Part shown: positions 49,786 through 58,412 of the stretch, one piece after another
Layout: every line of letters starts with the position of its first letter
Position numbering within the stretch: the stretch's first letter is position 1
NCBI RefSeq assembly: GCF_000426045.1
Contig: NZ_AUEP01000005.1
Span: forward strand, 186,001 to 250,000
Length of the DNA: 64,000 bases
Reading direction: 5' to 3'
Origin: Marmoricola sp. URHB0036
GTDB lineage: Bacteria > Actinomycetota > Actinomycetes > Propionibacteriales > Nocardioidaceae
Program-made: the position numbers and the translations under genes
Notes under the pieces: generated by a model
What the model saw: only the letters and a program-made list of their open reading frames with translations
Database searches by the model: none
What the model was told of the DNA's origin: nothing

Positions 49786-50997
49786 TCAGGGGCGGGTCAC
49801 CAGCAGGATCGCGAGGCACATCTCGTCGGTGGTGCCCTCGCCCCAGACGATGTACTTGTCGGGCTGGCCCTCGAACGACGGCAGCCGGTCGCGCAGCTCC
49901 TGGCTGTGGCGGCAGGTGACCGTCACGGTGTCCCCAGGCTTGAGGACCGCGGGCTTGATCGGCTTGCTGCCCTGGTTGTCGAAGTCCCACACCGGGATGT
50001 CCAGCAGCGTCCGGGCGTCCGGCCGGCCGGCGTTGGCCACGACCTTGATCGACTTGCCGAGCAGGTGCATGTGGCCGGCCACACCGCGCACGGTCTCGGG
50101 CTGGTTGATGGTCCGCTGGCACGACTGGACCGGCCCCGGTCTGACCGGTCCGCACAGGAAGTGCAGCAGGTCGGCCGTCGATCCCGGACCGTCGCCGAAG
50201 CGCTTCTTCACGTCCGCGAGCGCGGCGGCCCGGTCGCAGAGCGGGCCGTCACTGTGCTCGGGCCGGCACGGCAGCTCCACCGGCGCCGGGAGAAGCTGCG
50301 TCTGCAGCGTCTTGATGTTGCCCGTGGCGGGCGCGAGGCGGAGCTCGGCGGCGCTGCGGTCGGGCTCCTTGCCGGCGAGCAGGTTGTAGTGCACCTGCAT
50401 GATCACCCGCGAGCCCTTGCCGAGCTGCTCGCCGTAGCCCTTGGCGTAGACCTGCTCGCCGCTGCCGCCGGGGGCCCAGGCCCCGAGCCACGGCGCGTCG
50501 TCGATCTCGGCACCGCTGCTGCGCAGGCCGGAGTTGCCGAAGCAGGTCCAGCCCTGGCCGGGGGTGTCGGCGTCCTTCTGCTCGGCCTCGGCCACGAGGT
50601 CGGCCGGCACCCGGAACAGGATCACGTGGTGCACGACGTCGGGGTTACCCGGCAGCACGTTGAAGCCGGTGATCATCTGGTCGCTGGCGACCCCGGGGTC
50701 CAGCAGGAAGCACCGGTAGTCGTCGGTACCGACGCCGGTGGGGGCCGACGGCGTGTAGTCCTCGGGCATCCGTACGGTCACGCGATGCTCGCCGGGCCGG
50801 AGCGGCTTGTCCTTGACGGGAGCGGCCTGGGCCGGCTCCGAGTGGTCGGTGTGCGCCGGCGTCGGCTTCGGCGTCGCCTTCGGGGCGGACTGCGCCCCTC
50901 CCCCGTCGCCACCCGTGCCGCAGGCAGCGAGGAGCAGCGCCAGGACAGCGAGTACGGCGGTGACCGCTGCGGCCGTCGTACGCCGGGCGGGGCTCAT
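49786..50997 (-). CDS. Lipoprotein with PHM/DBM-type copper monooxygenase fold
   Basis: 403 residues. A lipobox LLLAAC at residues 21-26 shows export and lipid anchoring, followed by a Gly/Pro/His-rich linker. The rest matches copper type II ascorbate-dependent monooxygenases. Candidate CuH ligands are H123, H124 (VVHHVILF) and H203 (IMQVHYNLL). Candidate CuM ligands are H309, H311 (GHMHLLG) and M393 (TTDEMCLA). All six lie in the order known for peptidylglycine and dopamine monooxygenases. The substrate is unknown. Coupled by ATGA to the HIT gene upstream. Confidence 0.78.
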   Translation of the reverse strand: MSPARRTTAAAVTAVLAVLALLLAACGTGGDGGGAQSAPKATPKPTPAHTDHSEPAQAAPVKDKPLRPGEHRVTVRMPEDYTPSAPTGVGTDDYRCFLLDPGVASDQMITGFNVLPGNPDVVHHVILFRVPADLVAEAEQKDADTPGQGWTCFGNSGLRSSGAEIDDAPWLGAWAPGGSGEQVYAKGYGEQLGKGSRVIMQVHYNLLAGKEPDRSAAELRLAPATGNIKTLQTQLLPAPVELPCRPEHSDGPLCDRAAALADVKKRFGDGPGSTADLLHFLCGPVRPGPVQSCQRTINQPETVRGVAGHMHLLGKSIKVVANAGRPDARTLLDIPVWDFDNQGSKPIKPAVLKPGDTVTVTCRHSQELRDRLPSFEGQPDKYIVWGEGTTDEMCLAILLVTRP

Positions 50998-51356
50998 CCC
51001 GGCGGCCAGGTCATCGCGCGGCCACCGAGGAGGTGCATGTGCGCGTGGAAGACGCTCTGGTGGGCCTGCGCGCCGGTGTTGAACACCAGGCGGTAGCCCT
51101 CGCCCAGCCCCTCGCTCTCCGCGATGGCCGCCGCGGCGTCGAACAGGTGCGCGGCGGTCTCGGGCTCGCCCGAGGCCAACGCGGCGGCGTTGGGGTAGTG
51201 GCTGCGGGGGATCACCAGCACGTGTGTGGGTGCCTGCGGGTCGAGGTCGCGGAACGCCAGTGTCGTGGTGGACTCGTGCACCACGTCGGCCTCGATGTCT
51301 CCGGCGACGATCTTGCAGAACAGGCAGTCGTCGTCCAACACCTCGTCAGCAGTCAT
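50994..51356 (-). CDS. HIT family hydrolase (HINT-like)
   Basis: 120 residues. Histidine-triad nucleotide hydrolase: zinc CxxC-type start DCLFCKIVAGDIEADVVHE and the catalytic triad HAHMHLLGG near the C-terminus. HINT-type enzymes split AMP-lysine and other nucleoside phosphoramidates. The adjacent copper-monooxygenase-like lipoprotein is exported, so a direct joint reaction is unlikely and the coupling may reflect only shared transcription. CATGCT lies 6 nt before the ATG at 51356. Confidence 0.92.
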   Translation of the reverse strand: MTADEVLDDDCLFCKIVAGDIEADVVHESTTTLAFRDLDPQAPTHVLVIPRSHYPNAAALASGEPETAAHLFDAAAAIAESEGLGEGYRLVFNTGAQAHQSVFHAHMHLLGGRAMTWPPG

Positions 51357-51425
51357 GGGGCCAGCATGCCTCAGAAGCCGAAAAGGGCGTGTAAACCCCC
51401 GGGATGACCGGAACGTCCTACTAAC

Positions 51426-51962
51426 GTGACAAGTCAACTGATCGAGGGGGTGTCCATCGACACCGACGCCGATGTCTCCCTGGAACGGCTGTACGACGAG
51501 CACTACGTGCGGCTGGTCCGGCTTGCCGTGCTCCTGCTCGGCGACGCCGGTCGCGCCGAGGAGGTCGTGCAGGACTCGTTCGTGGCGATCTACCGTCGCT
51601 GGGACGAGCTGGCCGAGGCGAACGTCCCGGCATACCTGCGGCAGACCGTCGTCAACCGCTCCCGATCGGTGCTGCGCCACCTCGCCGTCGTACACAAGCA
51701 CCCGGAGCACGCTCCGGTGGACGAGCCCGGCGCCGACCACGACGTGCTGCGCGGCGCACAGCGGCAGGCGGTCATCGACGCCATGCTCGGGCTCCCCCGG
51801 AGGCAGCGGGAGGTCCTGGCACTGCGCTACTACCTCGACCTGTCCGAGCGCGAGATCGCCGAGACCCTGGGGATCAGCCAGGGCGCGGTGAAGAGTCACG
51901 CGTCCCGGGGCGCCGACGCCCTGCGACGTTCCCTGTCCCCACTGCTGGAGGAGACCTCATGA
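51426..51962 (+). CDS. ECF-type RNA polymerase sigma factor (SigE/Sig70-ECF family)
   Basis: 178 residues. Region 2 reads LYDEHYVRLVRLAVLLLGDAGRAEEVVQDSFVAIYRRW and region 4 reads LPRRQREVLALRYYLDLSEREIAETLGISQGAVKSHASRGADAL, so both DNA-binding parts are complete. It directs RNA polymerase to a small regulon. The GTG start at 51426 is used; another GTG with a GAGGGGG site lies 8 codons later. The next gene starts within its stop (ATGA) and encodes a membrane protein with an N-terminal cytoplasmic helix, which is a good candidate for its anti-sigma partner. Confidence 0.9.
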   Translation: MTSQLIEGVSIDTDADVSLERLYDEHYVRLVRLAVLLLGDAGRAEEVVQDSFVAIYRRWDELAEANVPAYLRQTVVNRSRSVLRHLAVVHKHPEHAPVDEPGADHDVLRGAQRQAVIDAMLGLPRRQREVLALRYYLDLSEREIAETLGISQGAVKSHASRGADALRRSLSPLLEETS

Positions 51963-52924
51963 CCGACTCCGACCTCCGTCGCCTGCTCGACGACGCCGTG
52001 TCCGACGTCCACCCCGAGGGCGGGCCAGAGGACATCCGGGCACGCGCCCGCCGCCCCTCCGCGATGCGCTGGCTGCCGATCACCGTGGCCGCCGCCGCGG
52101 CGACCGCGGTCGTCATCGCGGGCGGTGCCTGGTTGGCGCAGCGCGGGCCCAACAGCGATGCTCCGGCCGCCGCAGCGGGCAACGACGACCGGTCCGCCTC
52201 CCAGGCTCCGGCCGGCCACCCGGTGGACGCGACCGTCTACTACGTCGGCGCCACGGCGGCCGGTCCGCGGTTGTACCCCGAGGCTCGCCACGTGACCGAC
52301 GCAACCGACAGCAAGGTGCAGGTGGCGGTCGACGAGGCCCTGACAGGCACTCCGAAGGACCCCGACTACGAGTCGGCCTGGCCGCTGCCCGGCACGACGG
52401 CCAAGGTCACCACCGACTCGACGCTGATCACGGTGGACCTCACGCTCCCCTCGACCCAGGTCGATCTCGAGAAGGGCGCCGGCGAGCGAGCCCTGCAGGC
52501 CCTCGTGTGGACCGCGGACGCGGCTGTGGGCAAGGACCTGCCGGTGCAGTTCACCGTGGACGGCCAGCCCGGCAACCTGCTCGACGTCGACGCCACCGCC
52601 CCGATCGAGAAGGCGAGCGCCGACTCCGTGCTCGCCACGGTGCTCATCGAGGCACCGGCCCAGGGCGCCACCGTGCCGACCCAGTTCACCGTCACCGGAC
52701 GTGCTGCGACCTTCGAGGCCAACGTCGTCTGGGAGCTCAAGCGGGGTGACGCGACCGTGCGCAACGGCTTCACCACCGCGCAGGAGTGCTGCACCCTGGC
52801 GCCGTACTCCTTCACCGTGAACGCTCCGCCCGGCGACTACACCCTCGTCGTGCACGACACGGATGAGTCCGACGGTGAGGGTATTGGCACCAGCGAGGAC
52901 ACGAAGGACATCACCGTGGAGTAG
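51959..52924 (+). CDS. Membrane-anchored GerMN/Gmad2 protein, candidate anti-sigma
   Basis: 321 residues. Short cytoplasmic N-terminus (DSDLRRLLDDAVSDVHPEGGPEDIRARARR), one membrane helix (WLPITVAAAAATAVVIAGGAWL), and a large outer region. GerMN-like domain at about 90-200 (VDATVYYVGATAAGPRLYPEARHV... VDEALTGTPKDPDYESAWP). Gmad2 Ig-like domain at about 220-315 (VLIEAPAQGATVPTQFTVTGRAATFEANVVWELKRGD... ECCTLAPYSFTV). Known from lipoproteins and spore germination proteins, here in a sigma-factor operon. The N-terminus resembles anti-sigma tails in layout, but lacks a ZAS/HxxxCxxC motif. Confidence 0.72.
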   Translation: MTDSDLRRLLDDAVSDVHPEGGPEDIRARARRPSAMRWLPITVAAAAATAVVIAGGAWLAQRGPNSDAPAAAAGNDDRSASQAPAGHPVDATVYYVGATAAGPRLYPEARHVTDATDSKVQVAVDEALTGTPKDPDYESAWPLPGTTAKVTTDSTLITVDLTLPSTQVDLEKGAGERALQALVWTADAAVGKDLPVQFTVDGQPGNLLDVDATAPIEKASADSVLATVLIEAPAQGATVPTQFTVTGRAATFEANVVWELKRGDATVRNGFTTAQECCTLAPYSFTVNAPPGDYTLVVHDTDESDGEGIGTSEDTKDITVE

Positions 52925-52965
52925 GGGTGTCGGAGTACCCGGTCAACCGGGTATCCCTGCAGCCC

Positions 52966-53679
52966 TCAGTGGTCCGGCAGCAGCGAGATCTTCTGCCAGA
53001 TCTTCTGGCTCATCTGGGCGGCCAGGGTCTCCAGGTTGCTGACCGTGCCGAGCACGACGGGGTCGGAGGTGCGCTCGGCGCAGAGTGCTGCGGTCTTCGC
53101 GATCAACGAGACGAGCTCGCTGCAGTAGTCGAAGTAGTGGTGCAGCTCCTCGGCGTTCATCCGGTTGGGTGGACTCTTGTCGGTCGGCACGTAGTCGGCG
53201 CGAGCCTGCTCCGGGTCCTTGTCGAGCTGGTGCATGTCGACGACGTGGGCGAGGGTGCGGAGCTGGTGCAGCAGGCCGACGAGCGTACGACGCTCGCGCC
53301 GCTCCGGCAGCGCCCACAGGAAGAAGACCGCGATCGCGGCGAACACGACGTCGTTGATGGTGCTCTCCGCCAGCGGCACGAGGTCACGGGCGTGCAGGGT
53401 GCCGCTGCGGACCTGGTCCCGGAAGGCGAAGACCAGGGTGACGACCGTGCCCACCACGATCAGCGTGCTCAGCGCGCGCGACCACCAGCGGGTCACCTGG
53501 TAGCGGTGGTAGGAGGTGTCGAACCCGTCGTGGATCTCCGGCACCATCGTGGAGAGCCGCCCGGCGACATCCGCGAGGCGTCGTCCGGGCAGTCGTGCCC
53601 GGATGCGCGCCTCGAGCTTGGCCGCCGCGTTGGCGATGTACCACGCCTCGAGCCGCGGGGTCTCCTGGGCCGTGCTCAC
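52966..53679 (-). CDS. Two-helix membrane protein of unknown function
   Basis: 237 residues. An amphipathic N-terminal helix (LEAWYIANAAAKLEARIRARLPGRRLADVAGRLSTM), two membrane helices (ALSTLIVVGTVVTLVFAF and VVFAAIAVFFLWALP) and a long helical cytoplasmic C-terminus (RTLVGLLHQLRTLAHVVDMHQLDKDPEQ... YFDYCSELVSLIAKTAALCAER). It has some layout likeness to SLATT-type membrane effectors, but no motif supports that family, so I leave it unassigned. GTG start with TAGCCT 7 nt upstream. Confidence 0.7.
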   Translation of the reverse strand: MSTAQETPRLEAWYIANAAAKLEARIRARLPGRRLADVAGRLSTMVPEIHDGFDTSYHRYQVTRWWSRALSTLIVVGTVVTLVFAFRDQVRSGTLHARDLVPLAESTINDVVFAAIAVFFLWALPERRERRTLVGLLHQLRTLAHVVDMHQLDKDPEQARADYVPTDKSPPNRMNAEELHHYFDYCSELVSLIAKTAALCAERTSDPVVLGTVSNLETLAAQMSQKIWQKISLLPDH

Positions 53680-53715
53680 GCGCGACAGGCTAGACCCGTC
53701 GGCGACGATGTGGGG

Positions 53716-53970
53716 GTGAACGACCTCAGCGCCCTCTTCGCCCGCCTCCCCGAGGGCTGGTCAGAGGTGGAGTACGACGGCCGCAGGTGGGGCGTCACCC
53801 GGACCGTGCATGGCGACGGACGCAGCGAGTCCGTCCTCGCCGAGGAGCTCGGTGGCACCGATCTGGTCAGCGCCAACCTCTACCGTCTCGACGGCCGAGC
53901 CGTGCTCAAGCCGTGCGAGATGCCCGAGGCGAAGGTGCTCGACTTCCTGGAAGGACTAGCTCCAGCGTGA
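53716..53970 (+). CDS. Small conserved-looking protein, unknown function
   Basis: 84 residues from GTG 53716, with GACGAT 6 nt upstream and no ribosome site. Sequence pattern LFARLPEGWSEVEYDGRRWGVTRTVHGDGRSESVLAEELGGTDLVSANLYRLDGRAVLKPCEMPEAKVLDFLEGL suggests a compact alpha/beta fold; a single Cys sits in KPCEMP. I think close relatives occur in Nocardioidaceae, but no family or role is known to me. The last 15 nt overlap the end of rsmE on the other strand. Divergent from the two-helix membrane gene over 36 bases. Confidence 0.65.
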   Translation: MNDLSALFARLPEGWSEVEYDGRRWGVTRTVHGDGRSESVLAEELGGTDLVSANLYRLDGRAVLKPCEMPEAKVLDFLEGLAPA

Positions 53971-54687
53971 GGTGCGCGAGAGCAGCGCGGCGACGGCCGC
54001 GACCCCGGCGGTCGACGTACGCAGCACCGGCTCCCCCATCCGTACGACGTGACCGGCTCCGAAGGCGGCCAGCTCCTCGGGGGTGATCCCGCCCTCGGGA
54101 CCGACCACGACGACGATCGACGAGACACCGTCGAGGGAGACCGAGGCGAGTGAGGTCGTCGCCGACTCGTGCAGCACGGCCGCGAGGTCGGCCGCCTCGA
54201 CCAGCGCGACCACCTCGGCCGTCGTCGCCATCTCGGTCACCTCGGGCAGCCACGCGCGCCGCGACTGCTTGCCGGCCTCGCGCGCGGTGGCACGCCACTT
54301 CGCCAGTGACTTCGCGGCTCGCTCTCCGCGCCACACCCCGACCGAGCGCGACGCGGCCCACGGGACGATGCGGTCGGTGCCGATCTCGGTGAGCACCTCG
54401 ACGGCCAGCTCGGCTCGGTCGCCCTTCGGGATCGCCTGCACGACGGTCAGCGACGGGCTCGGCGCCGCCGCGACCTCGACCGACGAGACCGACACGGTCA
54501 GGGCCGACTTCGAGGTCTCGGTCACGACACCGGTGGCCGACGTGCCACTGCCGTCGACCAGCACCACCTGCTCACCGACCCGCGTGCGTCGTACGACGAC
54601 GGCGTGGTGCGCCTCGTCGCCTTCCACGACCACCGTCGCGCCGGCAGCGACACCGGTCACCGGGCCGAGGAAGACGGGGAGCGACAC
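53956..54687 (-). CDS. rsmE: 16S rRNA (uracil-1498-N3) methyltransferase
   Basis: 243 residues. SPOUT-class methyltransferase that methylates U1498 of 16S rRNA. N-terminal PUA-like domain (LPVFLGPVTG... VVEGDEAHHAVVVRRTRVGEQVVLVDGSG), then the knot with QAIPKGDRAELAVEVLTEIG, IVPWAASRSVGVW and VVVGPEGGITPEELAAF, ending in LGEPVLRTST-like MGEPVLRTSTA. Follows dnaJ by 3 nt, the same order as in M. tuberculosis (Rv2372c-Rv2374c). Confidence 0.94.
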   Translation of the reverse strand: MSLPVFLGPVTGVAAGATVVVEGDEAHHAVVVRRTRVGEQVVLVDGSGTSATGVVTETSKSALTVSVSSVEVAAAPSPSLTVVQAIPKGDRAELAVEVLTEIGTDRIVPWAASRSVGVWRGERAAKSLAKWRATAREAGKQSRRAWLPEVTEMATTAEVVALVEAADLAAVLHESATTSLASVSLDGVSSIVVVVGPEGGITPEELAAFGAGHVVRMGEPVLRTSTAGVAAVAALLSRTSRWS

Positions 54688-54690
54688 GGG

Positions 54691-55854
54691 TCAGCGCGGG
54701 TTGAACGCGTCGCGCAGCCGACCGAACACCGACTTGTGCGGGTTCTGGATGTGGCCGTCCGGCGACTCCTCGTTGCGCAGCGCAGCCAGCTCGCGGAGCA
54801 GCTCTTCCTGCCGGTCGTCGAGCCGGCCCGGGGTCTCGACGTCGATGGTGACGACGATGTCGCCACGGACCTGCGAGCGGAGGTGGGGTACGCCGCGACC
54901 GCGGAGGGTCTGCTCCATGCCGGACTGCGTCCCGGGCTTGACCTCGACGTCGATCCACAGCTCCATGTCGGACTCTGCCTCGGCCACGTCGGCCTCGAGC
55001 AGGGGCAGCTTGATCGTCGTACCGAGCGCGGCCGCCGTCATCGGCACCGTGATGTGGCAGCGCAGGTCGGTGCCATCGCGGGTGAACACGGGGTGGGGTG
55101 CGACGTGGATCTCGACGTAGAGGTCACCGGCCGGTCCACCCCCGGGCCCGACCTCGCCCTCGTGGGCGAGCTGGACGCGGGTGCCGGTGTCGACACCCGG
55201 CGGGATCTTCACCGTGATCGAGCGGCGCGAGCGCACCCGGCCGTCGCCGGAGCACTCCCGGCAGGGCTCGGGGATGATCTCGCCGTAGCCGCGGCAGGCG
55301 TTGCACGGGCGCAGCGTGCGGATCTCGCCGAGGAACGAGCGCTGCACGTGCTGCACCTCGCCACGTCCGTGGCAGGTCTCGCAGGTGATCGGGTGCGATC
55401 CCTCGGCCGCGCCGCTGCCGTGGCAGACCGTGCACAGCACGGCGGTGTCGACCTTGAGCTCGCGGGTGACGCCGAAGGCGGCCTCGGCGAGCTCGACCTC
55501 GAGTCGGACGAGCGCGTCCTGGCCGCGGCGGGTGCGGGGACGCGGACCCCGGCCCTGCCCGGCCGCGCCGGTGCCGCCGAAGAAGGCGTCCATGATGTCG
55601 GTGAAGGAGAAGCCCGCGCCCTGGCCGGCGCCTGAACGACCGAACGGGTCGCCGCCGAGGTCGTACATGCGGCGCTTCTCGGGGTCCGAGAGCACCTCGT
55701 AGGCGGCCGAGACCTCCTTGAACCGCTCCTGGGTCTCGGGATCGGGGTTGACGTCGGGGTGCAGCTGACGGGCAAGGCGGCGGTAGGCCTTCTTGATCTC
55801 GTCGGCATCGGCGTCCCGGGAGACACCGAGGATCTCGTAGGGGTCCTGGCTCAC
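54691..55854 (-). CDS. dnaJ: Chaperone DnaJ (DnaJ2 type)
   Basis: 387 residues. J domain with the HPD motif in [14 protein letters not shown], a Gly/Phe-rich linker ([18 protein letters not shown]), four zinc-finger repeats ([32 protein letters not shown]) and the C-terminal substrate-binding domain. Co-chaperone that delivers clients to DnaK. Located between hrcA and rsmE, as Rv2373c in mycobacteria, so probably part of the HrcA-controlled heat-shock operon. GTG start about 9 nt after the end of hrcA-side sequence. Confidence 0.95.
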   Translation of the reverse strand: MSQDPYEILGVSRDADADEIKKAYRRLARQLHPDVNPDPETQERFKEVSAAYEVLSDPEKRRMYDLGGDPFGRSGAGQGAGFSFTDIMDAFFGGTGAAGQGRGPRPRTRRGQDALVRLEVELAEAAFGVTRELKVDTAVLCTVCHGSGAAEGSHPITCETCHGRGEVQHVQRSFLGEIRTLRPCNACRGYGEIIPEPCRECSGDGRVRSRRSITVKIPPGVDTGTRVQLAHEGEVGPGGGPAGDLYVEIHVAPHPVFTRDGTDLRCHITVPMTAAALGTTIKLPLLEADVAEAESDMELWIDVEVKPGTQSGMEQTLRGRGVPHLRSQVRGDIVVTIDVETPGRLDDRQEELLRELAALRNEESPDGHIQNPHKSVFGRLRDAFNPR

Positions 55855-55890
55855 TGGTGGTCTTTGCTCCTGCGCTGAACGTGGTTGGAA

Positions 55891-56913
55891 TCAGGCTTGG
55901 TCGAGGATGGTGGAGACGTAGCGGGCGACCGCGCGGACCGCGGCCATCGAGCCCGGGTAGTCCATGCGGGTGGGACCCACGATGCCAAGGGACCCCACAG
56001 CCTCCTCGCCGGGGCCGTAGCCGGTGGCGATCACGGAGGTCGTCGCGAGCTCCTGGTAGGGCCCTTCGTGTCCGATGCGGACGGTCAGGGAGTCGGGCGA
56101 GGTCGCCTCACCGAGCAGCTTGAGGAGTACGACGTGCTCCTCGAGCGCCTCGAGCATCGGCTTGATCGACTGGTCGAACCCGTCGCCGAACCGGGCCAGG
56201 TTGGCGGTGCCACCGACGACCACGCGCTCGTCGTTGCGCTCGTTGGACATCGCCTCGACCAGCGCCGCGGCGATCACCGCCATCTGGGTCCGGTCGTCGT
56301 GGGCCACCTGCTCGGTCAGCTGACCGAGCGCGGCGGCGGCGTCGGTGATCCGCTGACCGACCACGGCGGTGAGGATGCGGGCCCGCAGGTCGGCGAGCGT
56401 GTCGGCCGCCAGCTCGCCGGCCATCTCGACGACCCGCTGCTCGACGCGCCCGGTGGACAGGATGAGCACCACCAGCAGCCGCTCGGGGCTCAGCGCCACG
56501 AGCTCGATGTGGCGCACGGTGGAGCGGGCGAGGGTGGGGTACTGCACGATCGCGACCTGCTGGGTCAGCTGCGCCAGCACGCGCACCGACCGACCGATCA
56601 CGTCGTCGAGGTCGTGGGCACCCTCGAGGAAGGTGGCGATGGCGCGGCGCTCGGCGGCCGACATCGGCTTGACCTGGGTCAGCCGGTCGACGAAGAAGCG
56701 ATAGCCCTTGTCGGTGGGGATGCGGCCGGCGCTGGTGTGCGGCTGGGCGATCAGCCCCTCCTCCTCGAGTGCTGCCATGTCGTTGCGCACGGTCGCCGGG
56801 GAGACCCCGAGGCGGTGCCGCTCGACGAGGGCCTTGCTGCCGACCGGTTCGCGGGTGGAGACGTAGTCCTCCACGATCGCCCGGAGCACGGCGAGCCTGC
56901 GGTCCTCCTGCAT
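55891..56913 (-). CDS. hrcA: Heat-inducible transcription repressor HrcA
   Basis: 340 residues. N-terminal winged helix ([54 protein letters not shown]) that binds CIRCE, followed by the GAF-like and dimerisation domains (YRFFVDRL... [29 protein letters not shown]... IGHEGPY). Represses heat-shock genes until GroEL fails to keep it active. ATG 56913 follows GGAGG with a 4-nt spacer; the frame is open to 56955 without better start. A CIRCE operator lies 36 nt upstream, so the operon is autoregulated. Confidence 0.95.
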   Translation of the reverse strand: MQEDRRLAVLRAIVEDYVSTREPVGSKALVERHRLGVSPATVRNDMAALEEEGLIAQPHTSAGRIPTDKGYRFFVDRLTQVKPMSAAERRAIATFLEGAHDLDDVIGRSVRVLAQLTQQVAIVQYPTLARSTVRHIELVALSPERLLVVLILSTGRVEQRVVEMAGELAADTLADLRARILTAVVGQRITDAAAALGQLTEQVAHDDRTQMAVIAAALVEAMSNERNDERVVVGGTANLARFGDGFDQSIKPMLEALEEHVVLLKLLGEATSPDSLTVRIGHEGPYQELATTSVIATGYGPGEEAVGSLGIVGPTRMDYPGSMAAVRAVARYVSTILDQA

Positions 56914-56948
56914 GTCGCCTCCTCGCGTCGTCGTGGCCCACCGGCCTC

Positions 56949-56975
56949 TTGGCACTCCCTTGTCCAGAGTGCCAA
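56949..56975 (-). promoter_or_regulatory. CIRCE operator of the hrcA-dnaJ operon
   Basis: TTGGCACTC-N9-GAGTGCCAA, a perfect inverted repeat that matches the CIRCE consensus TTAGCACTC-N9-GAGTGCTAA except for one symmetric base. A -10 candidate TAGTAT (56983-56978, minus strand) lies just upstream and its TAG is also the stop codon of the MFS gene. Confidence 0.9.
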
Positions 56976-56980
56976 GGATA

Positions 56981-58351
56981 CTAGGAGTCGGGTGGCGAGA
57001 CCTGCCTCGGCACGAAGCTCAGGCAGAGCCCGGCCACCAGCAGGAACAGCACCGCGGTGCCGAGACCGGTCCGACCGAGTCCTCGGACGAACTCGTGAAC
57101 CTGGTCGGGGCTTCCGGCCACCACGCCGTACAGCGCGATCCCCAGCACCCCGCCGGCCTGACGCGCGGTGTTGTTGACGCCCGACGCCAGCCCCACGGCA
57201 TCGCCCGGGACGGCAGCCAGCGCGGCCGCGACGATCGCCGGGGTGAGGACTGCCAGGCCGACACCCCAGAGCACCAGTACCGGGAGCAGCCTGGCGTACG
57301 ACGAGTCGCTGCCCAGTCCCCCGAACAGGGAGACGCCGACCGCGGCCGTGATCAGCCCCGCGACCACCGGACCTCGGGGTCCGACGCGAGCGACCACGCG
57401 ACCGGCGTACGGCGCCACCAGGGTCAGCGGCAGGAACAGCGGCAGCAGCGCGACGCCCGACTGGAGCGGAGGGCGTCCCTGCACCGACTGGAGGTACTGC
57501 GTCAGCAGGAACAGCAGCCCGAGCGTGCCGAAGTTCATCACCCCGGCCGTGGCGTTGGCGACGGTGAAGGCCGGGCGACGCAGCAGCCCGAGCGGGAGGA
57601 CTGGATCGGCCGCGCGGCCCTCGACGAGGACGAAGCAGACCAGGAGTCCGAGGGAGAGCGCCGCCATCGCGGTGACGAGCGGGCTGAGTCCACCGCGCTC
57701 GGACCCGATCACAGCCGCGGTCGACGCCGCCAGGAAGCCGGCGCCGGACAGCACCCCAGGGACGTCGAGGGGCCGGGTCGAGCGGTCGCGGCTCTCGACG
57801 ACCGTTCGGTGGGCCACGACGCCAGCCACGATGACGATGGGCACGTTGACCAGGAACACTGCGCGCCAGTCCAGCCACTCCACCAACGCCCCGCCCACCA
57901 ACGGGCCGGCCGGCAAGGCAGCGCTGCCGACGGCCGCCCAGATGCCGATGGCACGGGCCTGCTCGGCTCGACCCGGGAACGCGCGCCCGATGACCGCCAG
58001 GGTCGTCGGCAGAAGCATGGCCGCGCCGACTCCCTGGACGGCGCGCGAGGCAACGAGCGCCACAGTGCCGGGTGCGAGCCCGCAGGCCAGCGAGCCGACA
58101 CCGAACACGGCCAGGCCGAGCAGCGCCACCTGCTTGTGGCCACGACGATCGCCGGTCGTGCCACCGGCGAGCAACAGCGCCGCCAGCGGCAGGGCGTAGC
58201 CGTCCACCACCCACTGGAGCCCCGACACCCCCGGGTCGAGGTCCCGGTCGATCGAGGGCAGGGCGACGTTGACGATCGTCACGTCCAGGAGCACGAGGAA
58301 GTAGCCGACGCACATGACGCCGAGCACGATCCCGCGGTCTCGAGAGGTCAC
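56981..58351 (-). CDS. MFS drug/metabolite exporter (DHA2/EmrB type)
   Basis: About 456 residues with 12-14 membrane helices. Motifs: motif D1-like [18 protein letters not shown], motif [18 protein letters not shown] and motif C-like [21 protein letters not shown]2 members export drugs or small metabolites by proton antiport. Its end (RQVSPPDS) sits inside the hrcA promoter. GTG 58351 has CACAGT 7 nt upstream; the frame is open to 58384. Divergent from the MBL-fold gene over about 60 bases. Confidence 0.87.
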   Translation of the reverse strand: MTSRDRGIVLGVMCVGYFLVLLDVTIVNVALPSIDRDLDPGVSGLQWVVDGYALPLAALLLAGGTTGDRRGHKQVALLGLAVFGVGSLACGLAPGTVALVASRAVQGVGAAMLLPTTLAVIGRAFPGRAEQARAIGIWAAVGSAALPAGPLVGGALVEWLDWRAVFLVNVPIVIVAGVVAHRTVVESRDRSTRPLDVPGVLSGAGFLAASTAAVIGSERGGLSPLVTAMAALSLGLLVCFVLVEGRAADPVLPLGLLRRPAFTVANATAGVMNFGTLGLLFLLTQYLQSVQGRPPLQSGVALLPLFLPLTLVAPYAGRVVARVGPRGPVVAGLITAAVGVSLFGGLGSDSSYARLLPVLVLWGVGLAVLTPAIVAAALAAVPGDAVGLASGVNNTARQAGGVLGIALYGVVAGSPDQVHEFVRGLGRTGLGTAVLFLLVAGLCLSFVPRQVSPPDS

Positions 58352-58400
58352 GACGGGCACTGTGCCCGGTGCCACCGACAGCACGTATCCGCCACGTCCC

Positions 58401-58406
58401 TAGGGT
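58401..58406 (+). promoter_or_regulatory. -10 element of the MBL-fold gene
   Basis: TAGGGT with 6 nt to the GTG at 58413. Confidence 0.45.
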
Positions 58407-58412
58407 GGAGCG

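Noticed and set aside
52966-53679. SLATT-type antiphage effector
   Set aside because: Two helices and a helical C-terminus fit loosely, but no SLATT motif, nucleotide-second-messenger enzyme or reverse transcriptase is nearby.
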